Shown: positions 1 through 7,244, counted from the first letter of the stretch. The stretch is 11,803 nt of DNA from Rhodospirillaceae bacterium (GCA_003524565.1 DQGU01000047.1:1-11803), one strand, 5' to 3'. Made by a program: numbers and translations. The notes: a model not told the origin generated them from the letters alone.

Positions 1-2
1 CC

Positions 3-671
3 ATGAAATTCTTCGTCGATACCGCTGACATTGCCGAAATCAAAGACTTAGCTTCGACGGGACTTTTGGATGGCGTGACCACCAACCCCTCGCTGGTCGC
101 CAAATCGGGCGCGAAAAACTTTATCGCCCTTATCGAAGAAATCTGCGGCGTGGTCGATGGCCCCGTCAGCGCCGAGGTTGCCGCGACGGACTATCCGACG
201 ATGCTGAAAGAAGGCCAGCGCCTTGCAAAAATCGCCAAGAACGTCGCGGTAAAAGTCCCGCTGACGCCCGACGGCCTCAAGGTTTGCAAAGTCCTTTCCG
301 ACGACGGCACCATGGTCAACGTCACGCTGTGTTTTTCTGCTGCGCAGGCTATTCTGGCCGCCAAGGCGGGCGCGACGTTCGTGTCGCCTTTCGTCGGGCG
401 TCTTGACGATATCGGACAGGACGGTCTGAACCTGATTTCTGAAATCGTGGAAATTTATAACCAGTATCCGGCGATTGAAACTGAAGTGCTGGTCGCATCG
501 GTGCGCAACCCCGTGCATCTGGTCGAATCTGCGAAAATGGGCGCGCATGTGGCGACCATTCCGCCCGCGGTTATCCGCCAGCTTTACAGCCACCCGCTGA
601 CCGAAAAAGGTCTTGCCACCTTCGTGTCCGACTGGGCGAAAACGGGTCAGAGCATCCTCGACGCCGCATAA
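3..671 (+). CDS. tal: Small transaldolase (TalC/FSA-type subfamily)
   Basis: A complete 222-residue cytoplasmic enzyme of the short transaldolase / fructose-6-phosphate aldolase family. It should act in the non-oxidative pentose phosphate pathway, moving a dihydroxyacetone unit between sugar phosphates. It begins with the family-typical MKFFVDTADI, so the start is firm although only two bases precede it and its ribosome binding site lies outside the window. Visible active-site elements are Asp6, the TTNPS loop around Asn28, and the Schiff-base Lys84 in VAVKVPLT. Glu58 (SAEVAAT) and Phe130 (SPFVGR) occupy positions that are Gln and Tyr in E. coli fructose-6-phosphate aldolase. From family knowledge, Glu plus Phe marks true transaldolases, so transaldolase is preferred over aldolase. 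The next gene starts 15 nt downstream and is probably co-transcribed. Confidence 0.93.
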   Translation: MKFFVDTADIAEIKDLASTGLLDGVTTNPSLVAKSGAKNFIALIEEICGVVDGPVSAEVAATDYPTMLKEGQRLAKIAKNVAVKVPLTPDGLKVCKVLSDDGTMVNVTLCFSAAQAILAAKAGATFVSPFVGRLDDIGQDGLNLISEIVEIYNQYPAIETEVLVASVRNPVHLVESAKMGAHVATIPPAVIRQLYSHPLTEKGLATFVSDWAKTGQSILDAA

Positions 672-686
672 GGAAAAACGGAAACC

Positions 687-1388
687 ATGATGGCGAAGAA
701 TATGACGGCCGGCGATATGAGCGAAGACGATGTGATTTCTTTTCTGCGCGGGCAGAAAGATTTTTTCATCCGTCACCCCGACGTACTCGAAGACATGGAC
801 GCGCCGGGCGAAGGCGGCGGCAAGGGCGTGGTCAATTTCCAGACCGCGCTTTTGAACCGTCTCAAAGCCGATAAAAGCAACGCCCAGCGCGTGCAGCGTG
901 AATTGATTGAAACCGCGCGCGCCAATATGTCGAATTATTCGCGTATCCAGACCGCCGTGCTGGTGCTGCTGGAGGCGGAAAGCTTCGAAGAGTTCATCGC
1001 CGTCATGACGCAGGATTTCCCCGTGCTGCTGGACGTGGACACCGTCAATCTGGTGATTGAATCGACATCGAAGGAAATCCCCTTCATCAATCAATCGGGC
1101 ATTCGCTTCGCCACGCGCGGCACGGTTGAAAAATACCTCGGTAAAGGTGATGCGCTTTTGCAAGCGAACATTGCGGGCACCGAAGAGATTTTCGGTCCCG
1201 GCGCGGGACTGGTCAAAAGCCACGCGCTGCTGCGCCTTGAGATCAGCACCAATACGCCGGCGGGTATCATGGCCTTCGGTTCGCGCGACCCCGAAGCCTT
1301 TCATGCCGATATGGCGATTGACCAGGTCGGTTTCCTCGCGCAGGTGGTGGAGCGTTGTTTCCGTCTATGGCTGGACATTCGGGACTGA
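687..1388 (+). CDS. DUF484 family protein (GAF-like)
   Basis: A 233-residue soluble protein of the DUF484 family, whose biochemical role is unknown. Residues about 14-37 carry the family's N-terminal pattern (DVISFLRGQKDFFIRHPDVL). A helical, probably coiled-coil stretch follows at about 52-90, and then a GAF-like domain to the C-terminus. The start at 687 has AAGGAAAA about ten bases upstream; Met codons at residues 2, 6 and 11 are possible alternatives. It lies between the transaldolase and xerC and its 3' end overlaps the start of xerC by 22 nt, which implies translational coupling. DUF484 next to xerC is a familiar proteobacterial arrangement, so a link to XerC function or expression is plausible but unproven. 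No ligand-binding residues can be assigned. Confidence 0.88.
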   Translation: MMAKNMTAGDMSEDDVISFLRGQKDFFIRHPDVLEDMDAPGEGGGKGVVNFQTALLNRLKADKSNAQRVQRELIETARANMSNYSRIQTAVLVLLEAESFEEFIAVMTQDFPVLLDVDTVNLVIESTSKEIPFINQSGIRFATRGTVEKYLGKGDALLQANIAGTEEIFGPGAGLVKSHALLRLEISTNTPAGIMAFGSRDPEAFHADMAIDQVGFLAQVVERCFRLWLDIRD

Positions 1389-2332
1389 CAGATACGCCGC
1401 TTTCTGCCGCGCCGGACCTGCAGCAGGTTTTCGGCCTTTGGGTGATGTATCTGACGCATGAAAAGCGTTTTTCGCGACATACCCTTCGCGCGTATTTATC
1501 CGACATTCATGTATTTTGCGATTTTCTGACCGTGCATCTGGCGCGGCCGCCGTCGCTGCATGATTTGGGCGATGCGTCCATCCGCGATTTCCGCAGCTGG
1601 CTGGCCAAACGCACGGGCGAGGGGGCGGGGGCGGCCACGCGCGCGCGCGGCCTTGCATCTTTGCGCAATTTCATGAAATGGATGGATAAAAACGGACATT
1701 TGCACAACGCCGCCATCGGCCGTATTCGCACGCCCAAGCTGCCCAAAAAACTGCCCCGCGCCATTCCACCTGCTCAGGCGATGGTGCTGGTCGAAAACGC
1801 AGGCATGCTGGCGCCCGAAGATGCTGAATGGGTGGGTTTACGCGATTGCGCGCTGTTTATGCTGCTCTATGGTTGCGGGCTGCGTATTGACGAAGCCTTG
1901 CAGCTCAATCACGGTACGCGCCCGCAGAACGGTGAAGTGCGCGTGATGGGTAAAGGCCGCAAGGAGCGTTTGGTGCCTGTGCTGCCCGTGGTTGAAAAAA
2001 CTATCGATACATATATCGCGGGCGCGCCGGTGGCGTGGGAAAAAGACACGCCGCTGTTTCTGGGCGAACGCGGCAAGCGCATGCATCAGGGCGTGGCGCA
2101 AAAACGTCTGCGCGATTTGCGCCGTGCGCTGAACTTGCCCGAAACACTGACGCCGCACGCCCTGCGCCACAGCTTCGCCACGCATATTCTGGCGGGCGGG
2201 GTGAATTTGCGGGTTATTCAGGAATTGCTCGGCCATGCTTCTGTCACGACGACGCAGCGTTATACCGATTACGACGATGCGCAGTTGATGGAAATCTACA
2301 AGAACGCCCACCCCCGCGCCCGCAGCGAATAG
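1367..2332 (+). CDS. xerC: Tyrosine recombinase XerC
   Basis: Site-specific tyrosine recombinase that, with XerD, resolves chromosome dimers at dif during division. From the ATG at 1367 it is 321 residues, slightly longer than the usual size of about 300. The N-terminal SAM-like core-binding domain (about residues 15-115, with FSRHTLRAYLSDI) precedes the catalytic domain. The full catalytic set is visible: Arg173 (GCGLRIDEAL), Lys196 (GKGRKERLVP), His264 and Arg267 (HALRHSFATH), His290 (LGHASVTTT) and nucleophile Tyr299 (QRYTDY). An in-frame TTG at 1355 would add four residues, but the conserved region starts well inside, so ATG is preferred. The start overlaps the end of the DUF484 gene. It is called XerC rather than XerD, phage or integron integrase by length, sequence style and neighbours; no mobile-element context is present. 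Confidence 0.92.
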   Translation: MAGHSGLTDTPLSAAPDLQQVFGLWVMYLTHEKRFSRHTLRAYLSDIHVFCDFLTVHLARPPSLHDLGDASIRDFRSWLAKRTGEGAGAATRARGLASLRNFMKWMDKNGHLHNAAIGRIRTPKLPKKLPRAIPPAQAMVLVENAGMLAPEDAEWVGLRDCALFMLLYGCGLRIDEALQLNHGTRPQNGEVRVMGKGRKERLVPVLPVVEKTIDTYIAGAPVAWEKDTPLFLGERGKRMHQGVAQKRLRDLRRALNLPETLTPHALRHSFATHILAGGVNLRVIQELLGHASVTTTQRYTDYDDAQLMEIYKNAHPRARSE

Positions 2333-2388
2333 GCCGCCCGGCATGTCCCTGTATTCAGCAGTTAAAACAACCAGTAAGGGAATTTATA

Positions 2389-2416
2389 TTTAAATACAAT
2401 TTAAAGTTGTTATAAT
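2389..2416 (+). promoter_or_regulatory. Possible sigma-70 promoter upstream of the nuclease long form
   Basis: An exact TATAAT at 2411-2416 follows a 16-nt spacer after TTTAAA (2389-2394, four of six matches to TTGACA), in an AT-rich gap that stands out from the GC-rich surroundings. Transcription would begin near 2423, inside or next to the Shine-Dalgarno sequence, giving an unusually short leader for the ATG at 2434. An imperfect inverted repeat (2362-2371 with 2406-2415, nine of ten matching) spans the site and could be an operator. Confidence 0.4.
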
Positions 2417-2420
2417 GGGC

Positions 2421-2428
2421 GAAGGAGG
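2421..2428 (+). promoter_or_regulatory. Strong Shine-Dalgarno for the nuclease long form
   Basis: GAAGGAGG ends 5 nt before the ATG at 2434 and is the strongest ribosome binding site visible in the window. It is the main argument for starting the nuclease at 2434 rather than 2593. Confidence 0.6.
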
Positions 2429-2433
2429 CGCAA

Positions 2434-3444
2434 ATGGAAAAGCGCATCGCCCCTGCGGCGGCTGTTACAGGTTTATGCGGTTTTTTGCTTTGTTTCGCGG
2501 TGTTTCTGGCGGTGTCGTCGCCTATTGACATAAACAAAGTGAAGGATTTACACTCGCGCATCCCAATATCCCGAAACGGAGAGGCCGATACCATGACCCG
2601 CCAGATATTCAACGCCGCCGCCATCCGCAAACATGCGGCGCTGTTCAGTTTGGCCGCGGGCGTGACTGCGGGCTCTATCGTCGGTATCGGTACGCTGTTG
2701 CAAGATGGCGGCACGCAGCGTGTGACGTCCGCGCCGCCCGCTGTCAGCGCCCCCGCAGCCCCCGCGCCGCAAAGGATTGCTGGCGGCCGCAGTTTCAACG
2801 GCGATATCGTTTATGTAGATGCCAAAACGCAGATGCTGCATGTGCGCACGCATGTCTGGGTCGCGCAGTTCAATACCGTCAGCGTCTGTCCGCAAGGCGT
2901 TGTCGCGCCCTGCCAATATACGGCCGATGTCCGCAGTGATAATGGCGCCGCGCTGCGCGCGGGGCAAAAGGTCACCCTGACGGGGCTGGGCGTTAGCGGC
3001 GCGGCCGATGCTGTTCAGCCGCCAGCGACAGCGCCCGCCATCCGCCCGCGTCAGGATGTGGTCAAAGGCCCTGTGCCTGCGCGCGTGATAAAAACGGGCG
3101 ATGGCGATACGGTGCAGACCGAAGTGGAAATTTTCCCCGGCCAGCGCGTGCTGATTGACATCCGCATCGGTGAAATCGATACACCCGAAAAAGGCGGCCG
3201 CGCCAAATGCGACAGCGAAGCCGCGCGCGCCGAAGACGCCAGCGCCGAAATGCGCCGCTTGCTCGAAGGTAAAACCGTCATGCTGCATAACGTGAAGTAC
3301 GAAAAATACGGCGGGCGTCTGCTGGCCGATGTCACGACGGAAAACGGCGTCAATGCAGCCGCGCACATGGTATCAAAAGGCCTCGCCAAACCCTATGGCG
3401 GCGGTACCAAAGAATCCTGGTGCACGCTGGCCTTGCGCCGTTAA
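2434..3444 (+). CDS. Membrane-anchored thermonuclease (SNase-like) protein
   Basis: A 336-residue protein with a C-terminal staphylococcal-nuclease fold (about residues 213-322), predicted to cleave nucleic acid with calcium. Key residues are present: Asp225 in GDGDT, Arg244, Asp249, Thr250 and Glu252 in IDTPE, and Arg295 in KYGGR, matching SNase Asp21, Arg35, Asp40, Thr41, Glu43 and Arg87. Residues 64-90 form a hydrophobic anchor, and an Ala/Pro-rich linker (about 98-113) suggests the enzyme faces the periplasm. Residues about 115-190 are a separate beta-rich region with Cys152 and Cys160 that I do not recognise. An in-frame ATG at 2593 (Met54) has its own ribosome binding site and a better promoter, and would give a 283-residue protein. 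The codons at 2521-2592 look non-coding. The long form adds another hydrophobic segment (about 8-28). Nuclease assignment is firm; the start is not. Confidence 0.85.
   Translation: MEKRIAPAAAVTGLCGFLLCFAVFLAVSSPIDINKVKDLHSRIPISRNGEADTMTRQIFNAAAIRKHAALFSLAAGVTAGSIVGIGTLLQDGGTQRVTSAPPAVSAPAAPAPQRIAGGRSFNGDIVYVDAKTQMLHVRTHVWVAQFNTVSVCPQGVVAPCQYTADVRSDNGAALRAGQKVTLTGLGVSGAADAVQPPATAPAIRPRQDVVKGPVPARVIKTGDGDTVQTEVEIFPGQRVLIDIRIGEIDTPEKGGRAKCDSEAARAEDASAEMRRLLEGKTVMLHNVKYEKYGGRLLADVTTENGVNAAAHMVSKGLAKPYGGGTKESWCTLALRR
2525..2554 (+). promoter_or_regulatory. Sigma-70-type promoter for the nuclease short form
   Basis: A perfect TTGACA (2525-2530) and TACACT (2549-2554, four of six to TATAAT) are separated by 18 nt. 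A transcript starting near 2561 would have a leader of about 30 nt to the ATG at 2593. The promoter lies inside the reading frame opened at 2434, which argues that the short form is at least one of the real products. Confidence 0.5.
2578..2584 (+). promoter_or_regulatory. Ribosome binding site for the internal nuclease start
   Basis: GGAGAGG lies 8 nt before the ATG at 2593. Together with the TTGACA promoter just upstream it supports translation of a 283-residue nuclease with a single membrane anchor. Confidence 0.5.
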
Positions 3445-3452
3445 TCAAAAAT

Positions 3453-4610
3453 TCATGCTGTTTTAACGAGCTTCAAACGGCTGTTTTCAACCGCGATGGC
3501 GACTTTACCGTCGCGCAGCGCCAGGGCTTCCTTGCCGAAAATCTTGAAACGCCAGCCGGACATGGCGGGCACTTTCGATTCCTTGCCGAAGGCGGCAATC
3601 ATTTCCAGCTCCGCCGCGGTGCACAGCAGTTTTGCCGCCACCTGTTCGTTTTCGCACTTCAGCTTCAAAAGCACGCGCAGAAGGTCGATGGTCGGCGCGA
3701 TGCCGGGCGGGAAGGCGGGGCGCGGTTCCCATTTCGGGCAGTTGGCGACGTCGGCCTCCATGCCGCGTTTGACGGCTTCGAGAAGGCTTTTGCCGCGCTC
3801 GCTATTGCCAAAGCCTTGATGCACGTTGCGCATTTTATTCAGCGCCTCGCTGCTGGTCGGCGGGTGCGTGGCGATTTCGGCCAGCGCCTCGTCCTTGAGG
3901 ATACGTCCGCGCGGCACATCGTGCTGCTGCGCCAGCTCTTCGCGCCATGCGGCGATTTCGCGCAGGATGCAAAGCGTGCGCGGTTTGTGGTTGGGAATGC
4001 GAATACGCTCCCACGCTTCTTCGGGCTTGGTGAGGTAGAGGCTTTTATCCATCAGCCCCTTCATCTCGTCCTTAATCCACGATGTGCGGCCCATTTTTTC
4101 AAGCTTCTCGGTCAGCTTGACGTAAATTTTGCGCAGGTGCGTGACGTCGGCGAGCGCGTATTTCAGCTGCTTGGACGTCAAGGGGCGTGCCGACCAGTCG
4201 GTGAAGCGGCTGGATTTGTCGATTTGCTTTTTGGCGAGGGTATTGACGAGAACCTCGTAGCTGACCTGCTCCCCAAAGCCGCAAACCATGGCGGCGATTT
4301 GGGTGTCGAAAACGGGCGTGGGCAATTTGCCGCTTTCGTTGAAAAAAATCTCGAGGTCCTGACGGCAGGCATGAAAGACCTTTTGCACTTTCTTGTCCTG
4401 CATCACCTCGTAAAACGGGGCAAGGTCGATGCCTTCGGCCAGCGGGTCGATGGCATAGGGCTCTTCGTCATCGCCGCAGACCTGAATCAGGCACAGGTGC
4501 GGCCAATAGGTTTTTTCGCGGATAAATTCCGTATCGACCGTCACAAAGGTCGATTTTTTAAGCCGGGTGCAGAGCGTTTTGAGCTCTTTTGTGGTTGTGA
4601 TGAGTGTCAT
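3453..4610 (-). CDS. rnd: Ribonuclease D
   Basis: A 3'-to-5' exoribonuclease that trims tRNA precursors and other stable RNAs in the cytoplasm. Starting at the ATG at 4608-4610 it is 385 residues, the usual RNase D length, and begins MTLITTTKEL like family members. An in-frame ATG at 4649 would add 13 residues without a good ribosome binding site. The DEDD-y exonuclease core is visible: Asp26 and Glu28 in VDTEF, Asp85 in FHACRQDLEIF, and Tyr151 with Asp155 in LKYALADVTHL. A helical HRDC domain follows at about 208-285 (RTLCILREIAAWREEL), with a further C-terminal helical extension as usual. The gene converges on the nuclease with an 8-nt gap and diverges from the membrane-protein gene over 68 nt. 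Confidence 0.94.
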   Translation of the reverse strand: MTLITTTKELKTLCTRLKKSTFVTVDTEFIREKTYWPHLCLIQVCGDDEEPYAIDPLAEGIDLAPFYEVMQDKKVQKVFHACRQDLEIFFNESGKLPTPVFDTQIAAMVCGFGEQVSYEVLVNTLAKKQIDKSSRFTDWSARPLTSKQLKYALADVTHLRKIYVKLTEKLEKMGRTSWIKDEMKGLMDKSLYLTKPEEAWERIRIPNHKPRTLCILREIAAWREELAQQHDVPRGRILKDEALAEIATHPPTSSEALNKMRNVHQGFGNSERGKSLLEAVKRGMEADVANCPKWEPRPAFPPGIAPTIDLLRVLLKLKCENEQVAAKLLCTAAELEMIAAFGKESKVPAMSGWRFKIFGKEALALRDGKVAIAVENSRLKLVKTA

Positions 4611-4678
4611 GCAGGACTTAAAATAATCCAAAACGCGCGGCTTTACCATAGGGTATTTCGCAAGGATACAGACATATC

Positions 4679-6070
4679 ATGGACAGGCTTTTAAAAATAT
4701 CCCTGCGCACTGCGGTGACGCTTTGCAACCTGCCGCTGCTTGCCCTGTCATTGGCCGGATTTATGAGCGAAAAAGCCGGATATACCCCGTGGCTGTCATC
4801 TGTTTTCCTTCTGCTGGTTATCATGGCGGCGGGCAATATTGTTGTCGTCTGGCGCTGGCGCGTAGCGGCGGCGGGGTCGTTTGGCGTCGCATATAAACTG
4901 CTGCGCGGGTTTTTATGGATGGTGAATATCGTTGCGCTTTTGGTTGCGGGCGTGGGCAGCAGTAAAAATCCGGTTGCCCTTTATCTGCTCCTGCCCAGCG
5001 GTTTTGCCCTGCTGGCAATGATGCTGGGCGGCCGGAAAAACACGGCAGAAGAAAGCAGCGTTGAGGCGTTGCGGCCTGCTACCGCGCCTGTGCAAGATGC
5101 CGCACCTGTGGCCGCAGCCGCCGAAAAACCAAAAGGCAACCCCTTTGCCGAGCCGGATATTCCCGCCTACTACGCCGCCCACCGTACAGCGGTCGATGCG
5201 ATGCAGCGCGAATTTACAGGCCTGTTGATGGGCAAATACGGCCTGCAGCCTGACTTCGTGCGCGAAACCTTTCCGCCGCGCGCGGACGGCGTGCCGCCCG
5301 CTGTGCGCTGGCACATCGACGGCAAAGACGCTGCGCAGGCGGCAGATGAATTCTATGCGAAGCTGTATCAATCCCCCGAAGCGAACAACCCCAAAATATT
5401 TACCCGCCATGTGGAGACGGGCGTGCCCTTACCGCCGGACTACCCCTACGACAGCTGGGCGGAGAGGAATTTAGGTACAACGCTTACGCAAAGGATTTTG
5501 GCTGTTGTATCGCTTGTTTTTTTGTATGCAACCACGGCCGCGGCGCAAGGTGATTTTATTGTGTCAAAGGCATGGTTTGCGCCGGCTTTTGCGCTGGGCA
5601 TAGCGGCGGGTGTGCCTTGCGGCCTGTGGCTGTACCGCCGCTGGCGACGCGGACATGGGAAATTTAAGCCGGATGGGCGTGCCGCGCCGTGGCTGGTGCT
5701 GATGGTTTGTCTGTTTTGGGGCTTTAGCCTTTATGTCGGCGGCGGTTATATGGTGCATGGCTTTTTTGCGGATACGGAGCGTGGAAGCTACGCCTATAGA
5801 AAAGATGATTTCCGTCCGCGGTACTCTTATGGCGTAAAATGTTTGCGGGTGAATTTGGAGCCCGACAAGGCAAGAGGGCGTGAATCGCGCATGTGCATCA
5901 AAACATCGGACATCGCGCAGATGGACGAAACGGGCTACATCGATTTGGTTATTTCACGCTCGTGGTTCGGCATCGGTATTGAGAAGTATGCGCTGCCTTT
6001 TGGTGCGAGGCATGGGTATGCGCCGACGGGGCAAGCCAAAGACCGCGATTATAAAACTTACGATGAATAA
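4679..6070 (+). CDS. Uncharacterised seven-segment membrane protein A
   Basis: Not recognised. A 463-residue protein with predicted membrane segments at about 11-29, 38-59, 71-93 and 98-117, a hydrophilic stretch at 118-268 that begins Ala/Pro-rich, and three more segments at about 270-287, 299-319 and 337-357. Positive charges (RWRV, YRRWRRGHGK) place the N-terminus and the 118-268 region in the cytoplasm and residues 360-463 outside the membrane. The outer domain is Tyr/Arg-rich and holds Cys388 and Cys406, which could form a disulfide. Residues about 162-258 look folded (PAYYAAHRTAVDAMQREF) but show no known motif. The ATG at 4679 has AAGGA 12 nt upstream, a rather long spacing. It diverges from rnd and precedes by 41 nt a gene of parallel design, probably in the same operon. 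No catalytic, transporter or sensor signature is apparent. Confidence 0.8.
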   Translation: MDRLLKISLRTAVTLCNLPLLALSLAGFMSEKAGYTPWLSSVFLLLVIMAAGNIVVVWRWRVAAAGSFGVAYKLLRGFLWMVNIVALLVAGVGSSKNPVALYLLLPSGFALLAMMLGGRKNTAEESSVEALRPATAPVQDAAPVAAAAEKPKGNPFAEPDIPAYYAAHRTAVDAMQREFTGLLMGKYGLQPDFVRETFPPRADGVPPAVRWHIDGKDAAQAADEFYAKLYQSPEANNPKIFTRHVETGVPLPPDYPYDSWAERNLGTTLTQRILAVVSLVFLYATTAAAQGDFIVSKAWFAPAFALGIAAGVPCGLWLYRRWRRGHGKFKPDGRAAPWLVLMVCLFWGFSLYVGGGYMVHGFFADTERGSYAYRKDDFRPRYSYGVKCLRVNLEPDKARGRESRMCIKTSDIAQMDETGYIDLVISRSWFGIGIEKYALPFGARHGYAPTGQAKDRDYKTYDE

Positions 6071-6081
6071 GCGCGGCGGTT

Positions 6082-6095
6082 CCGGCGTGCGCCGG
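6082..6095 (+). repeat. Small intergenic inverted repeat
   Basis: CCGGCG, two bases, CGCCGG lies between the two membrane-protein genes, just upstream of the AGAAGGGA ribosome binding site of the second. There is no T run after it, so it is not a classical terminator. It could stabilise the transcript or modulate translation of the second gene, or be chance in GC-rich sequence. Confidence 0.35.
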
Positions 6096-6111
6096 GCAGA
6101 AGGGAAAAAAC

Positions 6112-7146
6112 ATGTACGGCCCTTATAACACGAAAGTCGCCGTCGGCGCTTCGGTCGCGCTTTATGTCGGGCTGGCTTTCTTCTTTCCTGCGGGAGCTGT
6201 GGCCTGCGTGCCTTTGGCGCTGTCAAGCGCGTCATTGCTGGTTTGCGGCGAAGATTTCCGCGCCGCGGATGATAAAAAAATCCGGCGCGCGCGCATGGCC
6301 TGTGCTGTGGCGACAGTTTTGAATGTGCCTTTGTTCTTTTTCATCCTGTGGCTTATGGCGGCGCAAACGCCGCTGTGGTTGATGGCGCTTTTTGCGCCAC
6401 TGGCGAGTCTGATGCAGGTACATCAAGTTTCTATGGGGCTGAAGGGACTGAGCCCGCGCACAGGCCTGCCGCACGAGAGGATGCAAGACGAGGTGCTGGA
6501 AAAGCGCGCGGCTGCAAGCTACGCCCGTAATCCCGCTATCAGGGATGCGTCACCTGTGCGGACGGGCGGCGTAAAGCATCTGCCGGACAGATGGGGCTGG
6601 ATAGGCCTTTTGATATGGGCGCCTTTGGCGGTTTGCGGCACGCTGGTTTTTCTGCGTGGGGAATTTACGGCTTCTTATGGCACGAAGGCGGGTATGATGG
6701 CGCTTTTGCTCCTGTCCGTGCTTTATGCCGCCTATGTGTTTTTCGGGCGCATGCGGCGGGGGCTGGCGCTGCGTCTTAGCCGCACGACATGGCTGGGTAT
6801 GACGGGCATGGGGGCGACGATTGTGCTAGGGCCTTTTTTACTTTTGCTGCCCGCGCTTTATGGCGGTGCCTATGTTAGCCATCGTGCGGTGGCGGGCGTC
6901 CATACCGAGGACTATGAAATCAAAGTTCAGCAGGGCCGGGGACGTTACCGCAACAGTCATTATGCAGTCGTAGGCGAGGGGATAAAAGTCTGCTTCCGGC
7001 CACTGCATGCGGACATCAAGGAAACGGCGTTGACGGCGGATATCGACCGCTCGCCGCTTGGGGCGTCGGCGTCGGCTTATTATCTGGGCGGGATGCGGTA
7101 TGAAACAGCTTGCTCGCCGCGGATGTTGCCCTCCCCGCGGGCTTGA
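6112..7146 (+). CDS. Uncharacterised membrane protein B, like protein A
   Basis: Not recognised. A 344-residue protein with hydrophobic segments at about 8-26, 27-46, 62-84 and 87-104, a short charged cytoplasmic stretch (105-160), then three segments at about 161-181, 193-211 and 228-250, and a C-terminal domain (251-344) predicted outside the membrane. This 4 + 3 layout matches the preceding gene. The domains after the last segment also look alike: GGxxV-H after the membrane, a Tyr/Arg-rich stretch (GRYRNSHYAV), VCFRP against KCLRVNLEP, and two cysteines (Cys294, Cys334). The central cytoplasmic region is much shorter than in protein A. AGAAGGGA supports the ATG at 6112. The genes are 41 nt apart and probably co-transcribed. 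Diverged tandem paralogues is my inference; function is unknown. Confidence 0.78.
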   Translation: MYGPYNTKVAVGASVALYVGLAFFFPAGAVACVPLALSSASLLVCGEDFRAADDKKIRRARMACAVATVLNVPLFFFILWLMAAQTPLWLMALFAPLASLMQVHQVSMGLKGLSPRTGLPHERMQDEVLEKRAAASYARNPAIRDASPVRTGGVKHLPDRWGWIGLLIWAPLAVCGTLVFLRGEFTASYGTKAGMMALLLLSVLYAAYVFFGRMRRGLALRLSRTTWLGMTGMGATIVLGPFLLLLPALYGGAYVSHRAVAGVHTEDYEIKVQQGRGRYRNSHYAVVGEGIKVCFRPLHADIKETALTADIDRSPLGASASAYYLGGMRYETACSPRMLPSPRA

Positions 7147-7171
7147 CTTGCGAGGGCGATATTTATGTAAA
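7143..7171 (+). promoter_or_regulatory. Promoter of aspS
   Basis: TTGACT (7143-7148, five of six), a 17-nt spacer and TGTAAA (7166-7171, four of six) overlap the stop codon of the preceding membrane-protein gene. Transcription would start near 7178 and leave a leader of about 110 nt before aspS. This makes aspS independent of the membrane-protein operon. Confidence 0.5.
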
Positions 7172-7244
7172 AATAAATCTGGCTCTATTTGTTTTCGGCG
7201 TCCATTTCTGTTAAAACCTGAATCCTGCAAGGTTGCCGCAAAGC

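Noticed and set aside
48..1304. Long minus-strand open frame opposite the transaldolase and DUF484 genes (418 codons)
   Set aside because: It crosses two well-supported plus-strand genes, has Arg/His-rich low-information translation and matches no family; it is a codon-bias shadow of GC-rich genes.
1355..1366. TTG start for xerC
   Set aside because: It adds only four residues before an ATG, and GGAG ends just 2 nt upstream of it.
1367..2332. xerC as the integrase of a mobile element
   Set aside because: Its neighbours are the transaldolase and DUF484 housekeeping genes in a translationally coupled run; no att repeats, tRNA or cargo genes are seen.
4611..4678. Divergent promoters between rnd and membrane protein A
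   Set aside because: I found no pair of -35 and -10 boxes with acceptable spacing on either strand, so no site is reported.
3420..4694. Long plus-strand open frame opposite rnd (424 codons)
   Set aside because: The minus strand encodes a complete RNase D with all DEDD residues. The plus-strand translation is Phe/His/Arg-rich shadow.
7128..7157. GCCCTC ... GAGGGC inverted repeat as a terminator after membrane protein B
   Set aside because: The stem is only six base pairs around an 18-nt loop with no following T run, and it overlaps the aspS -35 box.
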